DNA from: Gammaproteobacteria bacterium
GTDB lineage: Bacteria > Pseudomonadota > Gammaproteobacteria > Acidiferrobacterales > Sulfurifustaceae
Assembly: GCA_016194665.1 (NCBI GenBank)
Contig: JACQBD010000040.1
Coordinates: forward strand, 1 to 45,178
Direction: 5' to 3'
DNA: 45,178 nucleotides
Below, piece after piece: positions 1-9,050 of the stretch. Both the position numbers and the translations under genes were made by a program. The notes under the pieces were generated by a model. The model was not told the origin of the DNA. It saw nothing but the letters and a program-made list of their open reading frames with translations, and did not search any database. Position 1 is the first letter of the stretch. Each line of letters opens with the position of its first letter.

Positions 1-10
1 CAATCGCGTC

Positions 11-1168
11 ATGACTCAGGTCACGAGTTTCGATCCCGCCAGTCCCGGTGGCCCGCTGACGGTGGAAGATCTGATCGTTGTCATGCGTGATTGGATGCTG
101 GGACACGGCGGCATCAACGGTTCCACGCCCACGGGTCTGTCGGCTTCGGAATCGCAAACGCTGGCAACTTACTTTGGTGTCGCCGCGCTCACTGCGCAAG
201 CCAGCACCGTGCCCAGCTTGGAGCAGAAACTGCGCGGCTTGTGCGGTGTCATGGTCGAAACTCCGCAATTCATGTTGGCCGGCATCGCGCCGTCGGGCAT
301 GGGGCCGAAGCCGCGACTGCGCGTGTGTAATGGAACGCCGTGCACTTATCAAGAAATCTGTCAGGCGCTGCAACCGGCAATCAACGCGCAGTTGGATAGC
401 GGGCAAACGCTGATCTGCGGCAGCGATTCGGTGAATATTCTTACGCGCATCCGACCGCCACATATATGGGAAGAAATCTGTCCGGCGGGTTTGTGCGGTC
501 CGTGGGTAAAACTAGTTCCCGAAGGTTGTTGGCCCGGACCGCAACCCTTCAGCGGCGGCGGTATTTCCGCGCGCAGTTGTCCCAGCATCGAGCCGCCGGC
601 TTGCGATCCACGTTGTGCGCGCGTGGATTGTTGCGGTGGCCCGTTACCGCCGATCAATCAACGTGACCGCACCATCGCGCTGGCATGGGCTGAGGGCGCG
701 GAGGTGAAAATCGCGCAAGGCGTTAAGATTCGACCGAGCGGCACTGACAAGCTCGAAGACGTAAAAGTGGGCCAGCGCCTGCAAATTGGCGATCTGTTGA
801 TTCTGCCGGCGGGCAGCCGCTTCGCGGCCACGGTTAAAGACGGCGAATTCAAAACGCCGGCGCAAGGTCTGCCCAAAAAAGACGCGCCGCGCGGTGCGTT
901 GTTGATGATGGTGACGGGCGAGAAAGCACTGCAACAGCAACAAACCGCCGCCAGCGAAATGCGCAAACCGCCGCTAGAAGTCATCCAACGCGTACGCAAT
1001 TCGCCTTGGTCGCAACGCGGCGAGGCCGGTGTGCCGCTGAGCTTAGAGGAATATAAAAGTTATCAATATTCCAAGGAAGAAATCGGGCTCGAGCAACTCA
1101 TCAAACGTGGTTTATGGCCGGTGCGCAAACAAACCGATCAAAAGAAACCGGTTACGCGCAAACAGTAA
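11..1168 (+). CDS. Cysteine-rich protein of unknown function, probably the C-terminal part of a longer gene
   Basis: I do not recognise this family. The frame is open to the left edge of the window and the ATG at 11 has no ribosome binding site before it, so this Met is probably internal and the gene is cut by the window edge. The visible part has three zones. Residues 1-100 are helical and end in a segment (LCGVMVETPQFMLAGI) that looks like part of a conserved domain. Residues 100-215 hold many Cys, Pro and Gly in CNGTPC, CPAGLCGPW, CDPRCARVDCC patterns, suggesting disulfides or metal binding. A hydrophilic tail from about 220 contains a short beta-rich stretch, possibly a FecR-like or SH3-like fold, and ends in Lys/Arg/Gln. 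The Cys pairs suggest an exported protein, but no signal peptide is visible because the N-terminus is missing. It converges on the transposase gene, with about 30 bases between them. Confidence 0.6.
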   Translation: MTQVTSFDPASPGGPLTVEDLIVVMRDWMLGHGGINGSTPTGLSASESQTLATYFGVAALTAQASTVPSLEQKLRGLCGVMVETPQFMLAGIAPSGMGPKPRLRVCNGTPCTYQEICQALQPAINAQLDSGQTLICGSDSVNILTRIRPPHIWEEICPAGLCGPWVKLVPEGCWPGPQPFSGGGISARSCPSIEPPACDPRCARVDCCGGPLPPINQRDRTIALAWAEGAEVKIAQGVKIRPSGTDKLEDVKVGQRLQIGDLLILPAGSRFAATVKDGEFKTPAQGLPKKDAPRGALLMMVTGEKALQQQQTAASEMRKPPLEVIQRVRNSPWSQRGEAGVPLSLEEYKSYQYSKEEIGLEQLIKRGLWPVRKQTDQKKPVTRKQ

Positions 1169-1199
1169 CAAGAGATTCGTGACGATTGAAACCCGGGAC

Positions 1200-1922
1200 T
1201 TATACCCCGGGAACGCTGTTCAGCAACGGCTCGATGATTTCTTTTTTCGGTCGTCCGGCTTTGCCCGGACGTACCTTGCGCGCCAACGCCAATTCGATTT
1301 GATCTTTGAAGCGTTCATTGCCGAGCACTAAGCATTGATGGATAGCGGCGCGCACTTGCGCCAGCGTCGCTTCTTCTAAAGGCTTACAAAAAAGTTTCGC
1401 GTAGACGGCCTGACGCTCGCAGGCTGTGCGGCCTAAAGCTAAATACTGCGCATGATCGGTAATCAGCAGATCGCGTTTGCCCAGCGCATGCGCTGGATAG
1501 CTCGACCAACGATAATCGCTTAAACACTGAATCGCTGTAGCGCGCAGCGGATTGAGTTCTATATAACGGTAACAAGCCAATAAATAATTTTCCGAATCTA
1601 CCGGACAAGCTTTGTAACGCCCTTCCCACAAGGTGCCGCTGCGTCGCTGACTGTCGTTTAAGTAACGCACGTAGCATCTGCCGACGGATTGCATCACCTT
1701 GGCGATGCCAAACGGCGTACTCGGCGTCAGCAACAGGTGCACATGATTACCCATCAATACATAAGCATGCACCGCGCATTCATGGCGTACGGCGGCGTCT
1801 AACAAGCAATCGAGATAATAGTGGTAATCAAAATCGGTGAAAAAAGTCGCTTGGCGATTGTGGCCGCGCTGCACCACATGCTGCGGCACACCGCAAAGCG
1901 GATAACGTAGCTGACGCGGCAT
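1200..1922 (-). CDS. REP-associated tyrosine transposase (RAYT, IS200-like Y1 family)
   Basis: A 240-residue single-strand DNA transposase of the Y1_Tnp/HUH fold. His60-Val-His62 in GNHVHLLL is the metal-binding HUH pair, and the conserved helix YRYIELNPLRA (about residues 118-128) carries the candidate catalytic Tyr. TLWEGRYKA and WSSYPAH are also typical of RAYT proteins. I chose the ATG at 1922 because a perfect AAGGAGG lies just upstream (1928-1934 on the other strand); the frame stays open to 2021 but that extension is Lys/Arg-rich and unlike the family. No terminal repeats or second open frame (tnpB) are visible, which fits a domesticated RAYT rather than an insertion sequence. A short CCCGGG inverted pair (1192-1211) spans its stop codon. 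In the known families these proteins mobilise REP hairpins, and REP-like hairpins occur elsewhere in this window. Confidence 0.9.
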   Translation of the reverse strand: MPRQLRYPLCGVPQHVVQRGHNRQATFFTDFDYHYYLDCLLDAAVRHECAVHAYVLMGNHVHLLLTPSTPFGIAKVMQSVGRCYVRYLNDSQRRSGTLWEGRYKACPVDSENYLLACYRYIELNPLRATAIQCLSDYRWSSYPAHALGKRDLLITDHAQYLALGRTACERQAVYAKLFCKPLEEATLAQVRAAIHQCLVLGNERFKDQIELALARKVRPGKAGRPKKEIIEPLLNSVPGV

Positions 1923-2076
1923 AAGAGCCTCCTTGTCTCTTGCGTACGGTGATGCGGACTTACAATCTGGAACTTTTTTGTTTCTTGGCTTTAGCTTTAC
2001 AAAACTACGTCGAGCAATCAATCCAATGCTGGAACTGAAACTAAAACGGTCGTGACGACTACTGTGAGAAATAATA

Positions 2077-2098
2077 AAGGGCGGCGAGCGCCGCCCTT
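2077..2098 (-). terminator. Rho-independent terminator after fba
   Basis: A perfect GC-rich inverted repeat (AAGGGCGGCG / CGCCGCCCTT, two-base centre, so about 8 bp can pair around a small loop) sits 32 bases past the fba stop. Read on the minus strand it is followed by TTTATTATTT. It would end the tkt-gap-pgk-pyk-fba transcription unit before the transposase gene. Confidence 0.75.
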
Positions 2099-2129
2099 GT
2101 GAAAAATATCACACAAAAATAATTTATTA

Positions 2130-3051
2130 CTAATTAACCTTCGGATCGAGCTCGCCCTTGTCGTAGCGCTTGACCATGGCTTCGAGCGACAGCGGCTTGA
2201 TCTTGCTGGCATGGCCGGAGCAACCGAAGGCTTCATAACGCGCCTTGCAAATTTCCTTCATGCCTTTGGTGGAAGCGGCGAGCCATTTGCGCGGATCGAA
2301 TTCTTTCTTGTTCTCCGCGAGAAACTTGCGCACCGCGCCGGTCCGAGCTCGAACCGTGCATCACCAGATGCGTGTTCGGGATACGCTTGTGGATGGCCTT
2401 GATACGTTCGATGGCAAGGATATCGCCGGTGGGCGGACGGGTAAACTTGTAGGCGCCGTGGCTGGTGCCGATGGCGATGGCCAGCGCGTCGACCTTGGTC
2501 TTCTTCACAAAATCCGCCGCCTCGTCCGGGTCGGTGAGCAATTGCGAATGATCCAACTTACCCTCAGCGCCGGAACCGTCTTCTTCGCCGGCCATGCCGG
2601 TTTCGAGCGAGCCTAAGCAACCGAGTTCGCCTTCGACCGACACGCCGCAAGAATGCGCCATGTCCACGACGCGTTTGGTGACATCGACGTTGTATTCATA
2701 AGTAGCGGGCGTCTTCATGTCTTCTTTGAGCGAGCCGTCCATCATCACCGAGGAAAATCCGAGTTGAATCGAACGCTGGCACACCGCGGGGCTGGCGCCG
2801 TGATCTTGATGCATGACCACGGGGATGTGCGGCCACTCTTCGATCGCCGCCAGAATCAAATGTCGCAGGAACGGGGCGCCGGCGTATTTGCGCGCGCCGG
2901 CTGAAGCTTGCACGATGACCGGACTGTCGGTCTCGTGCGCCGCTTCCATGATGGCGCGCATTTGTTCGAGGTTGTTGACGTTGAACGCCGGCACGCCATA
3001 GGTGTGCTCGGCGGCGTGATCGAGTAATTGGCGCAAGGTAACGAGGGCCAT
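2130..3051 (-). pseudogene. fba: Class II fructose-bisphosphate aldolase (CbbA type) with internal deletion and frameshift
   Basis: This enzyme would interconvert fructose 1,6-bisphosphate with dihydroxyacetone phosphate and glyceraldehyde 3-phosphate. Residues 1-236 match the CbbA/Fba subgroup well: [10 protein letters not shown] at the start, the zinc and catalytic region [26 protein letters not shown] and LVMHGSSS. Directly after GSSS (near 2343) the sequence jumps to [20 protein letters not shown] in another frame, which runs conserved to the stop at 2130. Compared with family members of about 354 residues, roughly 48 codons are absent, including the GVRKxNIDTD substrate-binding loop. As written, translation from 3051 goes out of frame and stops at 2233 after 272 codons. 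The start at 3051 has a good ribosome site (TTAGGAGA). It is the last gene of the carbon cluster. No catalytic activity is expected if the sequence is correct. Confidence 0.88.
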
Positions 3052-3098
3052 AAATTTTCTCCTAACAGTTAAAATTGAAATTCAAAATTGTTTCGAAT

Positions 3099-4538
3099 TT
3101 ATACTTCACGTTGACCGCCGACGATGGCGATTTTCATGGCGTTGGTGCCGCCCATGACGCCGGTGAGATCGCCCTTGGTGATAATGACGAGATCGCCGTC
3201 GCGCACCGTTCCCAGGCGCCGCAACTCATCCATGGCCTCGCGATTGAGCGTGGCATGATCGGAGGTCGTGATTTCAAAGGCAATCGGGTAAACGCCCCGG
3301 TAAAGGGTCACTTTTCTACGCGTCTCGACATGACTCGTCAAGGCATAGATCGGCACCCCCGAACTTATGCGCGACATCCATAGGGGGGTGGAGCCGGATT
3401 CCGTCAGCGCGGCGATGGCTTTCACGTCTAAATGATTAGCGGTATACATTGTCGCCATGGCGATGGCTTCGTCCACGCGCCCAAAGGTGCGGTCCATGCG
3501 ATGGTCCGAACGGATGACTTCGCGCTCTTGTTCGGCGACGCGGCAAACGCGGTCCATAGCGGCGACCGCTGCGGCCGGATGTTTGCCGGTGGCGGTTTCC
3601 GCCGACAGCATTACCGCATCGGTGCCGTCGAGCACGGCGTTAGCCACGTCGGACACTTCGGCGCGCGTCGGGATGGCGCTTTCGATCATCGACTCCAACA
3701 TCTGCGTTGCGGTGATGACGACTTTATTGCGCATGCGCGCCAAACGAATCAAACGTTTTTGAATCGGCGGCACCGCGGCGTCGCCGATTTCTACCGCCAA
3801 ATCGCCGCGCGCGACCATGATAGCGTCCGCGGCATCGACAATCGCCTGCGCGTTTTCCACGGCTTCGGCGCGCTCCATCTTGGCGATAATGCCGCCGTGC
3901 CCGCCGGCAGCGCGCAACAAGCTGCGCGCTTCGTTGACGTCGTCGGCGGTGCGCACAAACGAGATGGCCATGTAATCGGCCTTGATCGACGCGGCGAATT
4001 TAATATCTATGCGATCCTTGTCGGTCAGCGCGTTGGCCGAAAGTCCGCCACCTTGGCGGTTGATCCCTTTATTATTTGAAAGCACGCCACCGACCACCAC
4101 GCGACAAATCACCAGACTCACATCGATCTTTTCCACCCACAAGACAATGCGTCCATCGTCGAGCAACAAGGTGGAGCCGCGGGTTAAATCCTGCGGCAAA
4201 GCTTTATAGGTGATGCCGACACGTTCTTTCGTGCCCGCCTCCAAGGGAAGATTTGCGTCGAGGATAAAATTATCGCCCTCTTGCAGCTGCACCGCGCCGT
4301 CTATAAATTTGCCGGTGCGGATTTTGGGGCCCTGTAAATCCGCCAGCACGCCGACTTCGCGGCCGTAAGCTTTGGCGCGATCGCGCGCCGCTTCAACGCG
4401 CCGCAAATGTACTTCATGTCGATCGTGAGATAAGTTAACCCGCACCACATCCAAGCCCGCCTCGATCAATTTATCGAGGACCTTGGGGTCGTCCGTGGCG
4501 GGACCGAGCGTGGCGACAATTTTAGTGCGTCGGAACAA
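3099..4538 (-). CDS. pyk: Pyruvate kinase
   Basis: Transfers phosphate from phosphoenolpyruvate to ADP, the last step of glycolysis. The protein is full length (about 480 residues), with the TIM barrel motifs RRTKIVATLGPA near the N-terminus, VRVNLSHD, the inserted B domain (about 70-165), KMERAEAVENA, IMVARGDLAVEIG, the signature ITATQMLESMI followed by PTRAEVSDVANAVLDGTDAVMLS (quoted in two parts), and the C-terminal domain ending in TNAMKIAIVGG. I prefer a TTG start at 4538, five bases after AAGGAG, because family members begin at NLFRRTKIV; an ATG at 4568 would add ten residues but has no ribosome site. It sits between the damaged fba and pgk genes and is itself undamaged, so the local defects are selective. 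Confidence 0.93.
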   Translation of the reverse strand: MFRRTKIVATLGPATDDPKVLDKLIEAGLDVVRVNLSHDRHEVHLRRVEAARDRAKAYGREVGVLADLQGPKIRTGKFIDGAVQLQEGDNFILDANLPLEAGTKERVGITYKALPQDLTRGSTLLLDDGRIVLWVEKIDVSLVICRVVVGGVLSNNKGINRQGGGLSANALTDKDRIDIKFAASIKADYMAISFVRTADDVNEARSLLRAAGGHGGIIAKMERAEAVENAQAIVDAADAIMVARGDLAVEIGDAAVPPIQKRLIRLARMRNKVVITATQMLESMIESAIPTRAEVSDVANAVLDGTDAVMLSAETATGKHPAAAVAAMDRVCRVAEQEREVIRSDHRMDRTFGRVDEAIAMATMYTANHLDVKAIAALTESGSTPLWMSRISSGVPIYALTSHVETRRKVTLYRGVYPIAFEITTSDHATLNREAMDELRRLGTVRDGDLVIITKGDLTGVMGGTNAMKIAIVGGQREV

Positions 4539-4608
4539 ATTAACTCCTTGAGTACCGGGAAACCGCATGCGTGCAATCGGTAAAAAATTTCTAAGTGTCT
4601 CGAATACG

Positions 4609-4687
4609 AATGGACAAGATTAACAGCATTTACAGAACTAAGGATTTTTAAATAAAAATCTTGTTAATCCTGTAAATCCTGTCCATT
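4609..4687. repeat. Dispersed inverted repeat, family A, copy 1
   Basis: An imperfect palindrome of about 80 bases between pyk and pgk. The left arm begins AATGGACAAGATTAACAG and the right arm ends AATCCTGTAAATCCTGTCCATT, with an AT-rich centre. A second copy lies at 28916-28994. Such GGACAGGATTAACAGGATTTAC elements are known as dispersed intergenic repeats in proteobacterial genomes. It could fold into a long hairpin in RNA and affect transcript stability between the two genes. Confidence 0.8.
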
Positions 4688-4708
4688 TTATTTTTTAAAA
4701 ATTAAAGA

Positions 4709-5619
4709 TTATTTCTTCGCCCGCTCTTCGAGCATGGCCACGGCCGGCAGCTTTTTGCCCTCGAGAAATTCAAGGAAGGCGCCGCCGGCGGTGGAGATGT
4801 ACGACACCTTATCGTAAATATTATATTTTTGAATCGCGGCAATGGTGTCACCACCGCCGGCCAGTGTAAACGCTTTGGTGTTGGCGATGGCTTCGGCGAT
4901 TTTCTTAGTGCCAGCGCCGAACTGGTCGAATTCGAACACGCCGACCGGACCGTTCCATACGACCGTGCCGGCTTTCATAATAATGTCAGCCAGACTTTCT
5001 CGGACAAAGATTCGAGCACGGTCAGCTTGGTGGAAACTTTGGAACCGCCGACGATGGCGACCATCGGCCGTTTCGGATTGAGCAATGCTTTGGTGAGCGC
5101 ATCCAGCTCTTCCGTCAGCAAGATACCGGCGCAAGCGACTGGCGCAAACTTAGCGACACCGTGTGTCGACGCTTCGGCGCGATGCGCGGTGCCGAAGGCG
5201 TCCATGACAAACACATCGCACAGCTTGGCATACTTCTGCGCGGTGTCATCGACATTTTTCTTCTCACCCTTGTTGAAGCGCACGTTTTCGAGCAAGACCA
5301 GTTCGCCGGCCGCGACATCGAAGCCACCGTTGATCCAATCTTTCACGAGCCGCACTGGCTTGCCGAGTTTTTTGGTAAGCACGTCTGCCACCGGCTTGAG
5401 CGAATTCTCTTCGCTGTATTCGCCTTCGGTAGGACGGCCTAAGTGCGACATCACCATCACCTTGGCGCCCGCTTTAATGCAATGTTCGAAAGTGGCCATG
5501 GAAGCGGTGATGCGCGCATCGGATGTTACCTTGCCGTCTTTCACCGGCACGTTAAGATCGGCGCGGATTAAGACGCGTTTGCCTTTGAGATCGAGATCGG
5601 TCAGTTTGATAACGGACAT
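4709..5619 (-). pseudogene. pgk: Phosphoglycerate kinase with internal deletion and frameshift
   Basis: The enzyme exchanges phosphate between 1,3-bisphosphoglycerate and ADP. The N-terminal half is intact: [18 protein letters not shown], the substrate-binding [31 protein letters not shown] and [19 protein letters not shown]. Near 4993-4999 the text jumps to [20 protein letters not shown] in a different frame and then runs conserved through [11 protein letters not shown] and [13 protein letters not shown] to the stop. About 300 codons remain where the family has about 387-395, so some 85 codons are missing, covering the GGG(I/M)ANTF segment and most of the first part of the nucleotide-binding domain. 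The 7-base string GAAAGTC is expected on both sides of the junction, which suggests deletion between short direct repeats. Translation as written ends at 4975. Activity is not expected. Confidence 0.88.
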
Positions 5620-5685
5620 ATTATTTTTAGCCGTGTAGGGCGCAATGAGTATAGCGAATTGTGCCGTATGAGTTTCGTGTGGATC

Positions 5686-5722
5686 GGTGGGTTACACGCC
5701 GCTCGCGCGACGCTAACCCACC
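5686..5722. repeat. Short inverted repeat, family C, between gap and pgk
   Basis: Arms GGTGGGTTA and TAACCCACC flank a GC-rich centre (ACACGCCGCTCGCGCGACGC). It is followed by TACATT, the same flank seen at the weaker relative near 14120-14160. GTGGGTTA...TAACCCAC hairpins are a common dispersed intergenic repeat type. It lies 8 bases after the gap stop codon and could act as a hairpin protecting or ending the gap message. Confidence 0.6.
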
Positions 5723-5730
5723 TACATTTA

Positions 5731-6570
<840 letters not shown>

Positions 6571-6575
6571 TTATT

Positions 6576-6659
6576 CACCGCAAAGACGCGGAGGACGCAA
6601 AGAAAAAATATTTTTTAATTTGAAAAGCTTCTTCTTTGCGCTCTTTGCGCCTTTGCGGT
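6576..6659. repeat. Dispersed inverted repeat, family B (CACCGCAAAG type)
   Basis: Left arm CACCGCAAAGACGCGGAGG, continuing ACGCAAAGAA, pairs imperfectly with the right arm TTCTTTGCGCTCTTTGCGCC ending TTTGCGGT, around an AT-rich centre. This matches a widespread intergenic repeat built from CGCAAAG units. It lies between tkt (stop at 6670) and gap (start at 6537), inside the likely operon, where it would form a long RNA hairpin. Only one copy is visible in this window. Confidence 0.75.
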
Positions 6660-6669
6660 AAAAAATTAT

Positions 6670-8712
6670 TTACAAAATCTCTTCCACCGCTTTCGCGACG
6701 TTCTCGCCGGTAAAGCCAAAGAACTTGAAGAGTGCTGGACCAGGGGCGGATTCACCGAAGCGGTTTAGGCCGACGATCTTGCCGTTGAGGCCGACATATT
6801 TGTACCAGCCGTCGGTCACGCCAGCCTCGACTGCTACACGTTTCATGACGGCCTTGGGCAACACGCTCTCGCGATATGCTGCATCTTGCGCATCGAAGGC
6901 GTCGGTCGACGGCATCGATACCACGCGTACGTTCTTGCCTTTGGCGGCCAACAACTTCTGCGCTTCCATGGCGATGCCGACTTCGGAACCGGTGGCGATG
7001 ACGATCGCATCCGGCTTACCGTTGGCGGCTTCGCTCAAAATATAACCGCCGCGTTTGATGTTGGCGATTTGCTCCGGCTTGCGGACTTGATGCGCCAAAT
7101 TCTGACGCGAGAAAATGAGGCACGACGGGCCGGTTTTGCGTTCGATCGCCAGCTTCCACGCTATCGCGCTTTCTACGCCATCGCAGGGACGCCACACGGA
7201 CATATTTGGAATCAGGCGCAAGGTCGCGGTTTGTTCGACCGCTTGATGCGTCGGGCCGTCTTCGCCGAGGCCGATGGAGTCGTGCGTGTAAACAAACAGC
7301 ACGCGTTGCTTCATGATCGCGGCCATGCGCAGCGAATTGCGCGCGTACTCGGAAAACATCAAGAAGGTGCCGCCGTAAGGAATGAAACCGCCGTGCAAGG
7401 CGATGCCATTCATCATCGCCGACATGCCGAACTCGCGCACACCATAATAGATGTAATTGCCGTCGGACACGGTTTTGCTAATACCTTTGGTGCCTTTCCA
7501 GTTGGTGTAATTCGAACCGGTCAAGTCGGCGGAACCGCCGAGCAATTCCGGCAGCACCGGCGCAAAACCATTGATGGTATTTTGCGAAGCCTTGCGCGAA
7601 GCGATGGTCTCGGCCTTGGTGACCACGGATTGAATAAATTCTTCGGCCTTGGCGCTCCAATCTTTCGGCAATTCGCCCTTGATCACGCGCCGTTCGAATT
7701 CAGCGGCGAGTTCCGGAAAAGCTTTTTTATACGCGGCGAATTTATCGTTCCAGGATTTTTCCGCGGCTGCACCTTTAGGGCGCGCATCCCACGCGCTGTA
7801 AATTTCTTGCGGGATCGTAAACGCGGGATATTTCCAGCCAAGTTTCTCGCGCGTGGCGGCGACTTCGGCTTCGCCGAGTGCTTCGCCGTGCGCTTTCTCG
7901 GTGCCGGCGCGCGTGGGCGCACCGTAACCGATAATGGTTTTGCAGCAAATCATCGATGGCTTGTCGTGCACGTTGCGGGATTCGACAATCGCCTTACGTA
8001 CTGCTTCGGCGTCGTGACCGTCAACGTTCGCCACCACATGCCAGCCATAAGCTTCGAAGCGCTTAGGCGTATTGTCGGTGAACCAACCTTGCACATGACC
8101 GTCGATGGAAATGCCATTGTCGTCGTAGAAAGCAATCAACTTGCCCAAGCCGAGCGTACCGGCCAAGGAACAAGCTTCGTGCGAAATGCCTTCCATCAAG
8201 CAACCATCGCCTAAAAATACATAAGTATAATGATCGACTAGTTGATGGCCGTCGCGATTGAAGCTGCCGGCGAGAATTTTTTCCGCAATCGCCATGCCTA
8301 CGGCATTAGTGATGCCCTGTCCCAGCGGGCCGGTCGTGGTCTCGACACCGGGCGCATAACCATACTCGGGATGACCCGGGGTCTTGGAGTGCAACTGCCG
8401 AAAGTTTTTCAGCTCTTCCATCGGCAACTCATAACCGCTGAGATGCAACAAGGAATATTGCAGCATCGAACCGTGGCCGTTCGACAGCACGAAGCGGTCG
8501 CGATCCGGCCATTGCGGATTGGTCGGATTGTGTTTCAGAAAATCATTCCACAGCACTTCGGCGATATCCGCCATGCCCATGGGCGCGCCGGGATGGCCGG
8601 AGTTCGCCTTTTGCACGGCGTCCATCGACAAGGCACGAATGGCGTTCGCCAGTTCGCGCCGATTTAGTTTGGTACCTACGTTTGCCTTGTGGGCGGGGGA
8701 TTCAACTGTCAT
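6670..8712 (-). CDS. tkt: Transketolase
   Basis: Thiamine-diphosphate enzyme moving two-carbon ketol units between sugar phosphates in the pentose phosphate and Calvin cycles. At 680 residues it is slightly above the usual 660-670, owing to a 15-residue N-terminal extension before the family start ([16 protein letters not shown]). Seen motifs: [19 protein letters not shown], the thiamine-binding [13 protein letters not shown] with [25 protein letters not shown], the central-domain [18 protein letters not shown]-like [15 protein letters not shown], and [19 protein letters not shown] with the catalytic region. The C-terminal domain ends in [14 protein letters not shown]. No gap or frame change is seen, unlike gap, pgk and fba downstream. 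It appears to be the first gene of the cluster, with a 338-base leader region before it. GAGGG lies upstream of the ATG. Confidence 0.95.
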   Translation of the reverse strand: MTVESPAHKANVGTKLNRRELANAIRALSMDAVQKANSGHPGAPMGMADIAEVLWNDFLKHNPTNPQWPDRDRFVLSNGHGSMLQYSLLHLSGYELPMEELKNFRQLHSKTPGHPEYGYAPGVETTTGPLGQGITNAVGMAIAEKILAGSFNRDGHQLVDHYTYVFLGDGCLMEGISHEACSLAGTLGLGKLIAFYDDNGISIDGHVQGWFTDNTPKRFEAYGWHVVANVDGHDAEAVRKAIVESRNVHDKPSMICCKTIIGYGAPTRAGTEKAHGEALGEAEVAATREKLGWKYPAFTIPQEIYSAWDARPKGAAAEKSWNDKFAAYKKAFPELAAEFERRVIKGELPKDWSAKAEEFIQSVVTKAETIASRKASQNTINGFAPVLPELLGGSADLTGSNYTNWKGTKGISKTVSDGNYIYYGVREFGMSAMMNGIALHGGFIPYGGTFLMFSEYARNSLRMAAIMKQRVLFVYTHDSIGLGEDGPTHQAVEQTATLRLIPNMSVWRPCDGVESAIAWKLAIERKTGPSCLIFSRQNLAHQVRKPEQIANIKRGGYILSEAANGKPDAIVIATGSEVGIAMEAQKLLAAKGKNVRVVSMPSTDAFDAQDAAYRESVLPKAVMKRVAVEAGVTDGWYKYVGLNGKIVGLNRFGESAPGPALFKFFGFTGENVAKAVEEIL

Positions 8713-9050
8713 GGCTTAACCCTCAATACTCGAAATCTTTAATTTACGGAATCTAAAGATCGGCGATGTATCCGGCGATCTTCATGGCGATTTCACGCCC
8801 TTATCAAAAAAACAAAAGCTCCTTGGCGGAATAAATCGTCATCGCCAAAGAGAGCAGTAACCGGGTAGCAGATGATTCTTATATAACTATCGTTATAACA
8901 ACAGCGATACGATAGCAGGATTTGCTATGGCTTCTCTAACCGCGCGCATTTTCGCTCACACCCGGTTTTTGGGCAATACCTGTTGTCCTATTCATCTGTT
9001 ATCCACCCATAAACAAGACTTTGTGGGCGGGAATACTTATATATAGTGAG
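8713..9050. other. Intergenic region upstream of tkt (no gene seen)
   Basis: This 338-base stretch holds the likely promoter and leader of the tkt cluster and the 3' side of the phosphatase gene. I see an AT-rich patch with TATAAC and TATATA strings and small inverted pairs (TATAACTATCGTTATA near 8880; TATCG...CGATA around it) that could be a promoter or operator, but no convincing -35/-10 pair. I found no open frame with a ribosome site and no strong terminator. Confidence 0.35.

Noticed and set aside
3432-4079. Long open frame opposite pyk (215 codons, plus strand)
   Set aside because: It is His/Arg/Gly-rich with no family resemblance and mirrors the codon pattern of pyruvate kinase on the other strand.
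2130-5619. Programmed ribosomal frameshifting in fba and pgk
   Set aside because: The two halves do not merely lie in different frames; about 48 and 85 conserved codons are physically absent, so frameshifting could not restore a normal protein.
6886-8214. Long open frame opposite tkt (442 codons, plus strand)
   Set aside because: Antisense to an unbroken, highly conserved transketolase; composition is typical of a shadow frame in GC-rich DNA.
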